From: Pyricularia pennisetigena
Taxonomy: Eukaryota > Ascomycota > Sordariomycetes > Magnaporthales > Pyriculariaceae
Length of the DNA: 64,000 nucleotides
NCBI RefSeq assembly: GCF_004337985.1
Contig: NC_043744.1
Location: 5,626,325 to 5,690,324, forward strand
Reading direction: 5' to 3'
In this document: positions 25,450 to 35,991 of the stretch, piece by piece
Layout: each line of letters opens with the position of its first letter
Position numbering within the stretch: position 1 is the stretch's first letter
Made by a program: the position numbers and the translations under genes
Notes under the pieces: generated by a model
Seen by the model: the letters and a program-made list of their open reading frames with translations, nothing else
Told to the model about the DNA's origin: nothing
Database searches by the model: none

Positions 25450-27162
25450 TCAGTCGTCCTCCCACCGCCGCTTGGAGCCCGCACTCAGGCTGGATCTTGC
25501 GCTGGATCCCACGCCGGTGCCAGATTTCGACAGGGGAGGGTGGCCACCACCGCCGACGGCCCTGCCTGTTTCCTTGTCATCCTCCCGCACGACGCTCTTC
25601 CTCATCAGCCTGATGACCTGCTCCAGTTTGCCAAACCATGTCTTGTTCACTCGCCGTTTCGCTCTGATCTCCCTCTTGACATCTTCCAGCTCGTCAATGT
25701 CTTTTTTGGCAGTGGGCATTGGATTAGCAGATGCGATTCAGAAACAGGAAACAATTTGACCCAGGCAGAAAATCAACCCACATTGCGTCTGATCCGGAAT
25801 CAATTCCAACACGTCCACCACAAAACCAGAAGCTGCCCGCCCGCCGACCAACTTGACGTATAGATTCCTATCCTCGGCAGCGGCGCCGCCGTGCTTGTCC
25901 TCGTCGTGTTCAAACACAACCTTGCGGAGTATATAGACCAGCGCCCGCGCCGCGTCGCCCCTCTCCCACTCCTGGGCTCCCGTGCCCCGAAGCAGCTCGC
26001 CCTTGACCTGCCCCACCGCACCCAGAACGTGCCTGGCCGCCCATGCGACGTCGCAGGTCCCCTCGAGATCGGCGCCCATCGCCACGCGCTGCCTGGCCGC
26101 GTCCCGATCTGACAGCGACTCAGCGTAGCGATCCAACTCGTACAAGATGCGGTCGACGCGGGTCTGCAGGCGCACGTAGGGGTTGCGTGCCCGATCGCGC
26201 GGCGAGAGCAGGTTGAGGAAGATGGAGAAGACTTCATTGTTGCGCTCTAGAAGCGCCCGCACTGTTTCGCGCAGGTTGCGCTTTTCGCCGTGGGCGCGCG
26301 ATGTTCGGACTTTGCGATGCGTCCATGTGTCCTTGCTGCTATTGCTTTGCTCCTCATCGTCTGTCTCGTCAAAAGCCGACAGTATCTGGTTAACTTCGTC
26401 TACCCTAACCCAAGGCGGGGCCCGGTATGCCTCGGAACTCCCGACGGCCGAGTGTAAGTCGTCGGTCAGCAGGTTGAGACGGTAATCGGCAATCCTCTGG
26501 AAGAGATCCCCAAGCGCAGGGATGGAACCATCGGCCTCAACCTTGAGAGGCTCTGCCTGGTCATGCCCATAAAGGGTGAGCTTTGCGATGGGGTCACATA
26601 GCCATAGGAGATGGTGGCAAGGCTTGCGGTTTTTGCAGGTACACTGCGGGCCAGGCCACTTGCTGTCTGGAGTGCCGATCCGGATGGATAGCGGAGTGAA
26701 TTCTCTGAGCTGGAAGGCATAAAACTGATGACCTCCATCAACTCCTGTAAAGTGGAGGCTGACTGGCGGTGTCTCGTGCCAGCGCAACTCGCTGAAGAGC
26801 TCCCTGATATGCCCTTGTGCATCCCGGTCGTGACCCAATTGGTCAGGCACTGCGAGGCTGTGGCTGGTGCCCTGGCTCGAGTCTTGAGTTGGCAGCCGGC
26901 TGATGTCGTAGAGCAGACCGGTGAAGGGGGAGCGAACTATCTGACCTGTATCTTCGCCCTCAAAGTCACTGTCCGAATCGCTAGTATCAGAGTACTCACC
27001 TGCCAATGCCCCAGCTTCGGCAAGGCGACACATAGCCTGTGCTCTTGTGGTGGGAGCCATGCCGTGGAGGTTGAGTTGTCTTAGGCCTGTTGTTGGAGAG
27101 GTGGACATGAAAGATGGAGCACTATAATATGAGTTGGAGGTAGACTCATACTGCCCAGACAT
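25450..27162 (-). CDS. SWIM-type zinc finger protein
   Basis: Two exons, 27162-25782 and 25700-25450, encode 543 residues. The 81-nt intron has a GTGGGT donor, a GCTAATCC branch region and an AAG acceptor; the junction codon is Tyr, giving a continuous helix-like segment (TQYIDELEDVKREIRAKRR). The SWIM motif CxCx5CxH is present as CTCKNRKPCHH at about residue 180, preceded by a strand-rich region with FTPLSIRIGTPDSKWPGPQ. An acidic linker (DETDDEEQSN) and an all-helical C-terminal half follow, ending in a basic, Ser/Gly-rich tail. SWIM domains bind zinc and occur in recombination (Shu2/SWS1) and ubiquitin-related proteins. Shu2-type proteins are much shorter, so the role here is not assigned. 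The N-terminal 70 residues are disordered. Confidence 0.83.
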
Positions 27163-28200
27163 ATACTGAATTGGTGTGGACAGGCTGTGCGTGTGGCAAG
27201 ATCTTTATATCCAAGAAGTCGAGAGACTGTCATAGGCAGACAACCTTGCTCGTTGCGTATATACCCAAGCTAAGAGACTAGCGTTAAGATGCAGGCCCAT
27301 ATGCAGGCCGGCCAAATATGGAAGCCGGGGTAAGCACTCTATAACGTGGCCGGGCTGAGTCCAATGGGTCGCACCTAATGAGATGATGGCTGCGGCAGTG
27401 CTGCTGCTTGACGAGCCATACCCCAGCCGCGATGCTGCCGGTAAGAAGCTCATTCTTGCGCTCACCTTAGAGGTGGAGATTAAATTGAAACCAGATCCAC
27501 TGCAGACCCGGCCCACGAGAGCAAAAGAGAGAATGATAGGAACATGTCAAAGTTGAGGGGTAGTTGCAGCCTGCGAGGGAGAGAAAGTCATGGTCATATG
27601 GAGCGCAATGTGACGTTCGCGAGACGAACAAGCCGATGCTGAGCATGCCTAATGTCACCGCATGGCAACCTAGTTGCTTTGGGTGCTTTCCACAACCAAC
27701 ATCAACTTCATCCAGTGACCAAGGGAAAGACGGGCACTGTACTGGGGATACACCTGGGGGTGCTTTGGTTGGAAGGGGATTGTATCCAACATGGGGTGCT
27801 TTGATGCACCGATTAGGAAACAGATTGATAAATAACGTTGCTTTGGGCTTTCTTGGCACTAGGCACGACGTTTACTTTGCTTGGGAGGGAGGAGTAGATG
27901 GAAAGGAAGTGAACGACGTCTTGTTCCGTGTCAATCGGATGAAAAGTAGAGGTACCTTTCATTGGTTAAGCACAGCTCTATGCGTTGTGCATGCCAGGAC
28001 CGAATGATTGTCGGTGAAGAGCAGGCTTGTTCTTCGAGGCAACGCAGACCAAATCAGGAGAGCCAACAAACTGTTGGCCATAACCAGCCAGAACGCTTGA
28101 CCGACGCCTTGACGGTGGCAGCACATGAGAATCCCACAAGGCTGATTTTAATCGCTGAATACAGTGAGAGTCGTAAGAACAGTCATAAAATAGACCAGTC

Positions 28201-28230
28201 GGTCAGGTCAGGTCAGGTCAGGTCAGGTCA
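28201..28230. repeat. (GGTCA)6 tandem repeat
   Basis: Six perfect head-to-tail copies of GGTCA in intergenic DNA. GGTCA is also a nuclear-receptor half-site in animals, but fungi lack such receptors, so it is best read as a microsatellite. Confidence 0.95.
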
Positions 28231-28631
28231 CTTGAATTTCCCTTACGGTCAGTCAATTCATTATCAGAGGAGGAGCTGTTTGACCGCGATCGATTGTTGC
28301 GCCTGTTTGAGAATTGGACGTGGAGGTCGAATTTGCCCGACGATGTGGGTCATTCACCCCACGATCACTGCATCTCTGGCATCTCATCATTGGTCAACAT
28401 AACATTACCAAGGGAAGCGCGACCGACCCGTTGGCAGGCTTTCAAGGCTGATTGTGCGACCGCAAACTCAAACTTGTAATTGCCATTATGTGCACTCCCC
28501 AAGGTCTGCAGCCTGGCTACCCACCCTCAAAAAGGTAGAAGATACAAGAAGAAGAAGGTCCTGCTGTTCGACACAAATCACAAATCGAGGCTTAGACTTC
28601 TGCCTCGCCCGCGCGCCATATCAAGTTTGGT

Positions 28632-28641
28632 CTATAAAAGC
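28632..28641 (+). promoter_or_regulatory. TATA-like element
   Basis: CTATAAAAG followed about 20 bp later by a long C/T-rich tract, the layout of a fungal core promoter reading to the right. No convincing gene was assembled downstream. Confidence 0.3.
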
Positions 28642-31609
28642 CTGGCGTGTCCCCCCCTTCCTCCGCCTGGCCGCATTTCTGGCCGCATCGCTACCACCGA
28701 ACCAAACCCACTCGACTCTAGGCGCAGCAAACCTTTCCAGAAGCCCGGCGAACGTTTCTTGAGTGTTTTACCTACCTGCTTCGTCATTTTTCCCCCCTCG
28801 CACCGACTATTTTCATTCTCTGAAAAGAAATGCTTTACCAAGAGACGATATTTGTCGTTGCCTAGGACCTATCCAGCGCATGGGGAACACAGCAGGGATG
28901 GTCGCACATCGTGGGGGGGTTTTCTACTTGATCTCTCTCAATAATCAACTATCACCACAAACTGCGAGTGTCGTGCAACCCACCCTTTTTCTACATACTC
29001 ACTCGAGGTGAAAGTCAATCACAGGTCCCGACTTGGGTCCCCTTCGTTGTTGGTCTTCAGTAGGAAAAGAATTCGCTGGCCTTGCGTTCACCCAAAGCAA
29101 CCACCAAAACCTCTTATCATTCCAGCCAGCCCTACGATGATGTCCTTATGGCGAAGGTCGTCCAAGATGGTCAATATGGGCCAGAGCAAGAGCCAACTGA
29201 CTGGCCCTATATGTTGACTGGCTAAATTGGTGTTAGTTGAACATCAAGCACACATCGTTACTCATCACATTGCCTGGGTATATTTATTTCCCTCAAACAA
29301 GATGATGCTATCATGCTCCTCCAAAACCTCTGCCTCAAATGCCAGCCGTGTCACCCCTCACGGCCACTGTTTGCGGCACTGTAATCGTCAACTTTTCTCT
29401 CGAGACTCTCTGATTATCGGACAGTCCGGATCGTGACACTAGACTTTTTGCTGCTGCCTGCCGACCGCATAGTCCCCCACAAGTGATGCATCTGCTCTCG
29501 ATGAGGCCTCCGAGATGAGACAATGAAGGAAAGACTAGGTTATCGGCAAGTACTCTATTTTACTTTGAGTTGCAGCCTTGTTGTGCAGAGTAAACTGCAG
29601 CCTAACCTAGTCTCTTGTGCCGTTGGCAATGACATGGGGGAGGGTGGCCGTAAGTGGGGTAAATTGAGACGGGGAATCAGCCGAAAGAAGAAGAAAAAAA
29701 AATGTAAAAACTCATCTCTGGCCAACCGCGTCAAAGAATAGATGATCTCATTCGAGTCCCGACGGCGCGGACCCGGCAGTGAATTTCCGATGAGTTTGGT
29801 TGATTTCCATGGCATGGGACAATATAGCCCCGACTGGCTGAGTTGTGCTCATCATGGTTGGCTTGGGACAGTGGTCGGTTTTCCAACGCGAGCAGCCAGA
29901 AGGTCGGTACAGTTCATGCTTCGATACAAGGTACCAAGGTGACTGCAGCACATTGCAGAGGTCAATCATTCTTTTTATTTTCATAACGAGAAACGAGGGA
30001 ACTAGGCAGATTTTCACAAAAACTTGGCTTTCATAACTAACTACTGTAGGTAAGATTGGGGTTGAGAATTGGACAGAATTACCCAAGTATTAAGTATTTG
30101 GTAGACTCATCACTATAATCTTGTACATATTTGATCTCGTCCTCACCGTACCTTCTCGCTCGCCTGACCGAGTAGCCAGAGAGCTCTAGGCTCGTCGTTC
30201 CGGCCACTCTGTAGCTGGCATAGATGGCCATGATACGCATTTCGGATACAAGGGAAAAGAGAAGCTATATAAACCAGCCAGCATAGGTCTCTTTTCTCTT
30301 TTCCTCAAGCCTACAACGTTCTCGTCCTACTTCGCACAGGGCCTTGTGTCAATATATACCCAGTGATGGCGTCAGATGTCTACGGCGGCATGCTTCCAGC
30401 CGGTAACAGACCCTTTTCCCAAACATCAAGCTCCAGACTGTAGCTGCTGACGCCAACGAAAAACGGCTGCGAGGAATATCCGGTCCCTGGCACTAGGCTA
30501 GTTCTTTGTTGCAATCTTTTTTACTTTCATAAAATGGTTTGCCGCGTCTCGGATCGCAATCCAGGGGCTCGTGTTTAAACCTAAATAAAAAAGAAACCTT
30601 ACCCACCTACTTGGTACCTTAACTAGGTATCTGCCTGGTCAAACTCGGCCTTCTGATTGGCCGGCCGTTGACCCTTTCCAACTGCACTAGCAGCTTCAGG
30701 GCGCAAAAGGGGATGGATATGATGGTGCGTTTACATGATTCAATGCAGTGTCCTCACATTCTTGAGAGCACTCAAAGGGTCCATACGCAAAGAGACAGGT
30801 GGTTTCTCACCAGGCAGCATGCAATTTTGTATACAACGTAGTGAAAGAGAATTGCTTGATATGAACAGCTTCCCCTGAAAAGAGACAGAGGTGAATTAAT
30901 CTCGATACAGGGCAGGTAGGAAACATGTGTTTGACAAGATCTTGCATTACACAAAGATTGCAGACAAGTGATGACACGACATTGTTTTAACGGTTTTGAT
31001 TGATGCGACAGTTAGTGCTTATCTGCATCTCCGAGTCTTTGAGCTCAAAAAGAGGAGGCAAGCGTCAGGAGGGCCTGAATATAACTTTAATCAAAGATGA
31101 AAACAAGGACAACCCAAAAACTCCGTAGAAATAATACCGACTACCACTTTCCCCTTCCAAGAACGCCCAAAGACGACTTCCACAAACCATGGAAACGGAA
31201 GTAAAGAACAGCCAAAGAGATAACTGATTATCCATGACTCTGTGGAATACACAAACAAGGGTTATGGTTGACTGAACACCGGAAGTCGGGTTTGTGACTT
31301 GCCAGCTCCACACCGATGTTGTGAATGACAGCGTAAGAATTGCTTGTTTGAAAAAGTCCAAACACGACGAGCGATTAGATATGACAAAAAGAGAAACGCC
31401 AGCTGTATGCAATTGATGGCTGAACGCAGAGGTATACACGAGACAATAGTAAGCAAACAAAAATAAGAGAAGAAAAAGAGTGGTCGTAAATCTCGTCACG
31501 TCGTTTCCGCAAGAAAACATCGTATAAAGACTTCTCTCTCCACCCAGTCGAGGGCAAGGAAAGAGAGCGGGGAAGAAAAGAAGAATAAGAAAAAAGCTGA
31601 CGATGGCAT

Positions 31610-33891
31610 TTACAGCCCTGAGGCCTTTCGCACAGCTCCCGCGTGAGCGCTGGCTACCCTGCCGCTCGTCTTCCTGATGCCGGTCGGCTCCTTGCCCACC
31701 GTGGTCGACGCAGCCGCCCTCCTCGTGCTTCCAGAGCGCTCGACACCACGAACCTTGGCGAGCACGCCGCTCGCGCTGGAGCGTGCGCCCTCTTCCTTGA
31801 CCGACTTGGTTCTTCCAACAGAAGAGCCGATGTTCTCAATGTCGTTGGAAGCGTCGTTGTCGACGTAAGTGGAAGAGGAAGAGTAGACATGGTGTGTTGT
31901 CGTGGTGGTTGTGGTGGTGTGGCTGGCGCTGCGCGGCTTCTTCTCGTTGGGGCTGGCTCGCGTCGAGGTCCTGGCCATGCGCATGTGCCACTCCTCATCG
32001 CTCTCGTTGGTGCTGCGGTGCACCGAGATGCTCTCCGAAGCGTGTTGCTGCTCCTCAACTTTGGCGCTTACGTCGTTGCGAGAGTACGGGTGGTGACGCC
32101 CGCTAGGGTTCCTTCCCGTCTTTCGTGGCTGACCGGGTGTTGGGGCAGGCAGATAGTCCTCTTGAACACCAACCGTGTTGCTCTCCGTGTCCATCTCGCC
32201 GAGCGGTGTGCGTGACTTGCTGGGCGGCGTGCTGGCTTGCGTGGCGCTGGTGCGACCAAGGCTAGCTTTTTGCATGGCACGGATTGGAGTGCTCGGAACG
32301 CCCGTGTTGGCCGTGTTTTGAGCTGCGGCAGCGAGCTCCTTGCGCAGCTTGCGAGCCACACGCTCCTCGACCCACCACTCACGGAACACGCCCTGGTTCA
32401 GGTGAAGCCAGTGCTGCTGCGGGCCGACTACCATACCCGGGCGCATGAAGCGCATGTAGCTGATAACCTCATCGGCCGTGAAGCCATGGCGGTAGATGAG
32501 GTAGGCACCGATCAGACAGCCAGTGCGGCCGAGACCGGCTTTGCAGTGCACGGCGATCCCGCGCTTACGTATCGTAATCGTCTCGTGCGCCAGGCGGATG
32601 AACTTTCGCACGAGGGAGAGGGGTGGACAGGTACCATCCTCGAAGATCATGTCCAAGTGGCGGATGCCGAGGGACTCAAAGTAGGATGGAGAGTACAGCT
32701 GGGAGTTGAGACGCACGACGAGGCCAATGTTCTTTTCGGAAAAGTGGCAGAGAACATTCTTGAAGGGATCCGGCAGGTCGGGATGTTTGTTGACATCTGC
32801 GATGGTCTTGGGGAGGAGCTTGTAAGCGTCTCCCATGGCTTCGGTTACCCTGTCGACGGGTAAGTGCATTGGCGACGCGAAGGCCAGGAAGTGAGGAGTA
32901 ATCCAGTTGAAGTCGCCGTTCTCAACACGCTCGTATTTTTCGTACTCGCCAAGGTCGAAAGAGTCGAGCATCACACAGCCCTCTTCCTTGGCCTTCCATA
33001 CACCGTAAACGACATCTTGTACCGTGATTCCATAGTCGGCTGTGCTGTAGCCAGCGTCACGGAATGGCATCAATGGGGGGTCGACCTGCGCGATAGGCGC
33101 GAGCGCCAGGTGCGGTGGCCAAGACTGGATCAGCACCATATAACATGCCAGTACGCAAGCGGCATTGGCTCGGCCTGTGGAGGAAAAAAAAAAAAAGAAA
33201 AAAAAAACGTTAGCGCATTTCTCAAGCATTCGAATACATCCTCGAGAAGCTTCAACATACTCCTCGGGTCAGCTCTGCTCCAGAACACTACTGGTCGGTC
33301 CTTGTTCTCTTTGGCGCCAAGAATATCATGGAATTCGAGCGCAAAGCGATACAGGTGACCAATGTGCAATGGGCCAAAGTCGTGGTGGAAAGCATTGTAG
33401 AGAAGCGAATCGTCGATGGAGAAGTAGTATGGCTGTTTGCGAGCGGCGACCGGGGTTGGCTGCTCAGCTGCAGCTCTCGAACGCTTGGTGGGCGAGCGGG
33501 TTGGTGGCTCCGGGTAGGGAAAGAGGGTGTCGGCCTCGGGAGGGTTTACGTATGATGCGAGATATAAGCGGTCTGGGATGAATGCCGTTAGCGTTACTGG
33601 ATATTTGTATGTAAATAGCAGCGGATATGGGACCAAGAAGGCGCGAGGCCGGCTCTCGAGGGGAGGGATGTCGTCGCCGATTGTCTCCATGGCATGGCCG
33701 GTGATTTTGGACGAGATCCAGAGACCAAGTAGGCAAGCAAACTCTTCGAAGAAATGTCGCAAGCAGCTCGCGAGACGGCAAGATTTTGCGCGATTAGGGG
33801 AAAATGGCTGCGCAGAGCCTGGATTGGACTTACTCTCAATGTACTCAATGATTTGGCCCATATTGGAGCTCTTGGATACCGAAGGCGCCAT
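31610..33891 (-). CDS. CDC14: CDC14 dual-specificity protein phosphatase
   Basis: Three exons, 33891-33834, 33572-33261 and 33174-31610, give 644 residues. Intron 1 is GTAAGT...CATCCCAG, intron 2 GTATGT...CCTCCACAG with a long U-rich tract; junction codons are Asn and Ser, restoring the expected IEYIENRLYLASY and SRADPRSRANAAC. The N-terminal pseudo-phosphatase subdomain is followed by the catalytic subdomain with the P-loop HCKAGLGRTG; the nucleophile is Cys334. MPFRDAGYS and the WI/W-rich PQQHWLHLNQ segment are also family marks. Cdc14 reverses CDK phosphorylation at mitotic exit and acts in septation and DNA repair. The last 270 residues form a disordered basic Ser/Thr tail that in relatives carries nuclear signals and CDK sites. 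Divergent from PCC1. A BUB2 gene acting in the same mitotic-exit circuit lies about 11 kb away. Confidence 0.96.
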
Positions 33892-34947
33892 CTCAGCGCC
33901 ACGAGCCCCAGGAAATGCCAGGAAGGTGGTAACAAGTGCAGTATTAAAAGGCGCAGGTAGGATGCTAGAGATGATGGCGAATAATGTTGCTGCTTGTGTA
34001 GAATGCGGTGCTGCGACGAAGCGCGACCAAAATAAGGAGACGTTGTGGGTTTGAGGTGGCGATTCGAAATGGTAAACAAAAACAAACAAATGAGCGCCGC
34101 TTTTATTCTCGACTCTTGTTTTGCTCACAACGCAATGCAATGATGGATGCTAGCGCGCATATGGAATAGCCTTCAAAGAATGCAATGCAAATAACTTTTA
34201 AACTTTCCCAGAGGAGCCCGACACGACGACGAGGTTAAGGGAGGGAGGAAGAGGGAAAGAAAGGAAGGACGGTCGGAAAGGTTGACGATGTCAAGTTATG
34301 TGAAGACTGTCGGGGATCAAGCACGACAACATCGGAGCTCCATCGCAAAAACAAAAAGGTTCTGGACTTTGTATTGCGTATCGTCACGACCCCTGGCCAT
34401 TGTTGTTGTGTATGAAATGTGGGTCTTTGGTTGTCGACAAACACAACAAGCCGGGGTGCACCCAATCACGACCGTTGCCCCAGCTTACACCTGGGCAGGT
34501 AGTGTCCCTCTTGGGCAAGCCGAGTTGGCCCGACAACGCCTGTGTGAAATTGGGTGAGCGAGGTTACCGAGATCCCGCAAGCTTGGGCCACTTGAAGACC
34601 TGGAGACCAGGGAGGGGGGGGGAGAGTGCTCCACTAGAGCCTGTGGTGTGCACGACAGTGGTGCTGGAATTCACCACACACAAGAGAAGAAGCACTGAGG
34701 TGAGGTCACTATCCAATACCAAGACAAAGACCCCTTTTTGGGGCGGCCCAAGTCAAGCCATCCCACCAAGGCGAAAACAGCCTCCAGTGTCAGTTTTGCG
34801 ACCAGTCTGTGCCAGGAAACGGAGAAATAACCACCGCACGTCCTGTACACGACCGAAGCCTACATGAAGTCATAGCTTCAAGATCAATATTGTCTATTTG
34901 TTTTGACGCAATTCAGGCTGTGCCAAACCATCACCGTAACAGCGACC
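33892..34947. promoter_or_regulatory. Divergent intergenic region of CDC14 and PCC1
   Basis: About 1.06 kb between divergent start codons, so it should hold both promoters and 5' UTRs. A G9-rich patch lies near 34613. No clear TATA box or factor site could be assigned, and no additional gene was seen. Confidence 0.45.
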
Positions 34948-34972
34948 ATGTCCGAGTTTCCCTGCACACTGT

Positions 34973-35008
<36 letters not shown>

Positions 35009-35487
35009 TGTCTCTCTTTCTCTTCTCCTCTTGTAACGCTCGCTCAGGCTTGGAGGATCGAGTTACGGCTACTACTGCTCTGTTCATCTTGTCACAGCCC
35101 ACTTTTTGAATTTCAAAACAGGAGCACGTGAGCACCCAGTAAAAGAAGCATCCATCCATCCCTGCTAACGCCAAATACCCCCCCGGCACGAATGCACCCT
35201 CCAGCACCATCGACGTGCCGTTCCCTACGGCCAGGCTAGCCAATGTAGCACTTGGCTCGCTCAGCGTCGACAAGGAGCTTTCGCCATCCGTGCAGCGGGA
35301 GTTCTCCACAGTCTCTGCTTCTTCGGGCACGACCGAGGAGACGGTCCTGCGCACCGAGTACAGCGCCACGACGAACCGCATGCTCCGCGTCGCCGTCAAC
35401 TCCTTCATGGACAGCCTGAGCCTCGTCATCGAGGTCATGGAGCAGCTCGATGCCGACGTACTGGAGGCGCAGGCCAAGGCTCCGTGA
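34948..35487 (+). CDS. PCC1: KEOPS/EKC complex subunit Pcc1
   Basis: Two exons. A tiny first exon of 23 nt (34948-34970, encoding MSEFPCT plus two bases) is joined across a 234-nt intron (GTGAGT, branch CTGCTAACG, acceptor CTCCAG) to 35205-35487, giving 101 residues. The junction codon is Leu, so the protein opens MSEFPCTLTIDVPFPTARLA. The body is the Pcc1 fold: FPTARLANVALGSLSVDKEL, a strand pair, then ATTNRMLRVAVNSFMDSL and VIEVMEQLD. Pcc1 is the dimerising subunit of the complex that makes N6-threonylcarbamoyl-adenosine (t6A) on tRNAs; in yeast it also affects transcription and telomeres. Length suits the family (yeast about 88). The intron contains a 32-nt T tract. Without the first exon the reading frame has no ATG. 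Confidence 0.93.
34976..35007. repeat. T32 homopolymer inside PCC1 intron
   Basis: Thirty-two consecutive T directly after the GTGAGT donor, poly-U in the transcript. Confidence 0.95.
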
Positions 35488-35991
35488 AGAAGGGATCGGG
35501 ATGGGGTTTCGTTCTGGTCATTGGGGTCATTGGGGTCATTGGAGGTTTGCTTTTGAAATTTTCCGGATCCACATGAAAGTGCAGGAGAATGATTGAATCA
35601 ATGCCCGAGACATCCAACGTGTTTATTGTGCAGACGGTGCTATCAAGCGGTTGCCCCGGGACGGGACGGAATCGACGTTGCGTCGACTTGTCTGGAGCGA
35701 TCGTGCAAGACGCTTAATCGGACTTCAGCAAGCCTCTTCCCCTCGATAGGCGGTGCCACCGACGGCAAGGCTCCCTCCCAATAGAAGCAACCTGCGACTG
35801 CGCCGAGTGGGCTGTGGGGGATGAGTGTCGGGCACGGCAAGGGGTCGCAGGTCTGGACGTTGATTAGCAAAACAGATGGTTCTTTGGGTATGTTGGGGTT
35901 AGCGGTCAGAATTCCAATTGTCTCCTGTCTCCTTTGGCATGCCTCGGCTATACTGATTCCACAACGTCTTTGGTTCATTCGTCCTCGAGTT
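35488..35991. other. Convergent 3' region of PCC1 and the monooxygenase
   Basis: About 500 bp between two stop codons facing each other. Contains three exact copies of a 9-bp unit 29 bp after the PCC1 stop and otherwise 3' UTR-like DNA. No gene seen. Confidence 0.6.
35516..35542. repeat. Three tandem copies of GGTCATTGG
   Basis: Exact 9-bp unit repeated three times in the 3' flank of PCC1. Confidence 0.95.

Larger units (their letters stand above)
27163..31609. other. Gene-poor region with (GGTCA)6 repeat and TATA-like sites
   Basis: 4.4 kb without a recognised gene. It contains a (GGTCA)6 repeat (28201-28230), a good TATA-like CTATAAAAG near 28633 followed by pyrimidine-rich DNA, and a TATATAAA near 30266 followed by a CT-rich stretch and an ATG at 30366 that opens only 25 codons. 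At about 29060-29218 a + frame reads as plausible protein (YDDVLMAKVVQDGQYGPEQE). The right end is the 3' UTR of CDC14; a 151-codon hydrophobic frame there (31065-31520, -) has no homology that I recognise. Confidence 0.4.

Noticed and set aside
31065..31520. 151-codon hydrophobic frame on the - strand with an ATG
   Set aside because: It lies directly behind the CDC14 stop in probable 3' UTR, lacks a domain and has UTR-like T-rich sequence.
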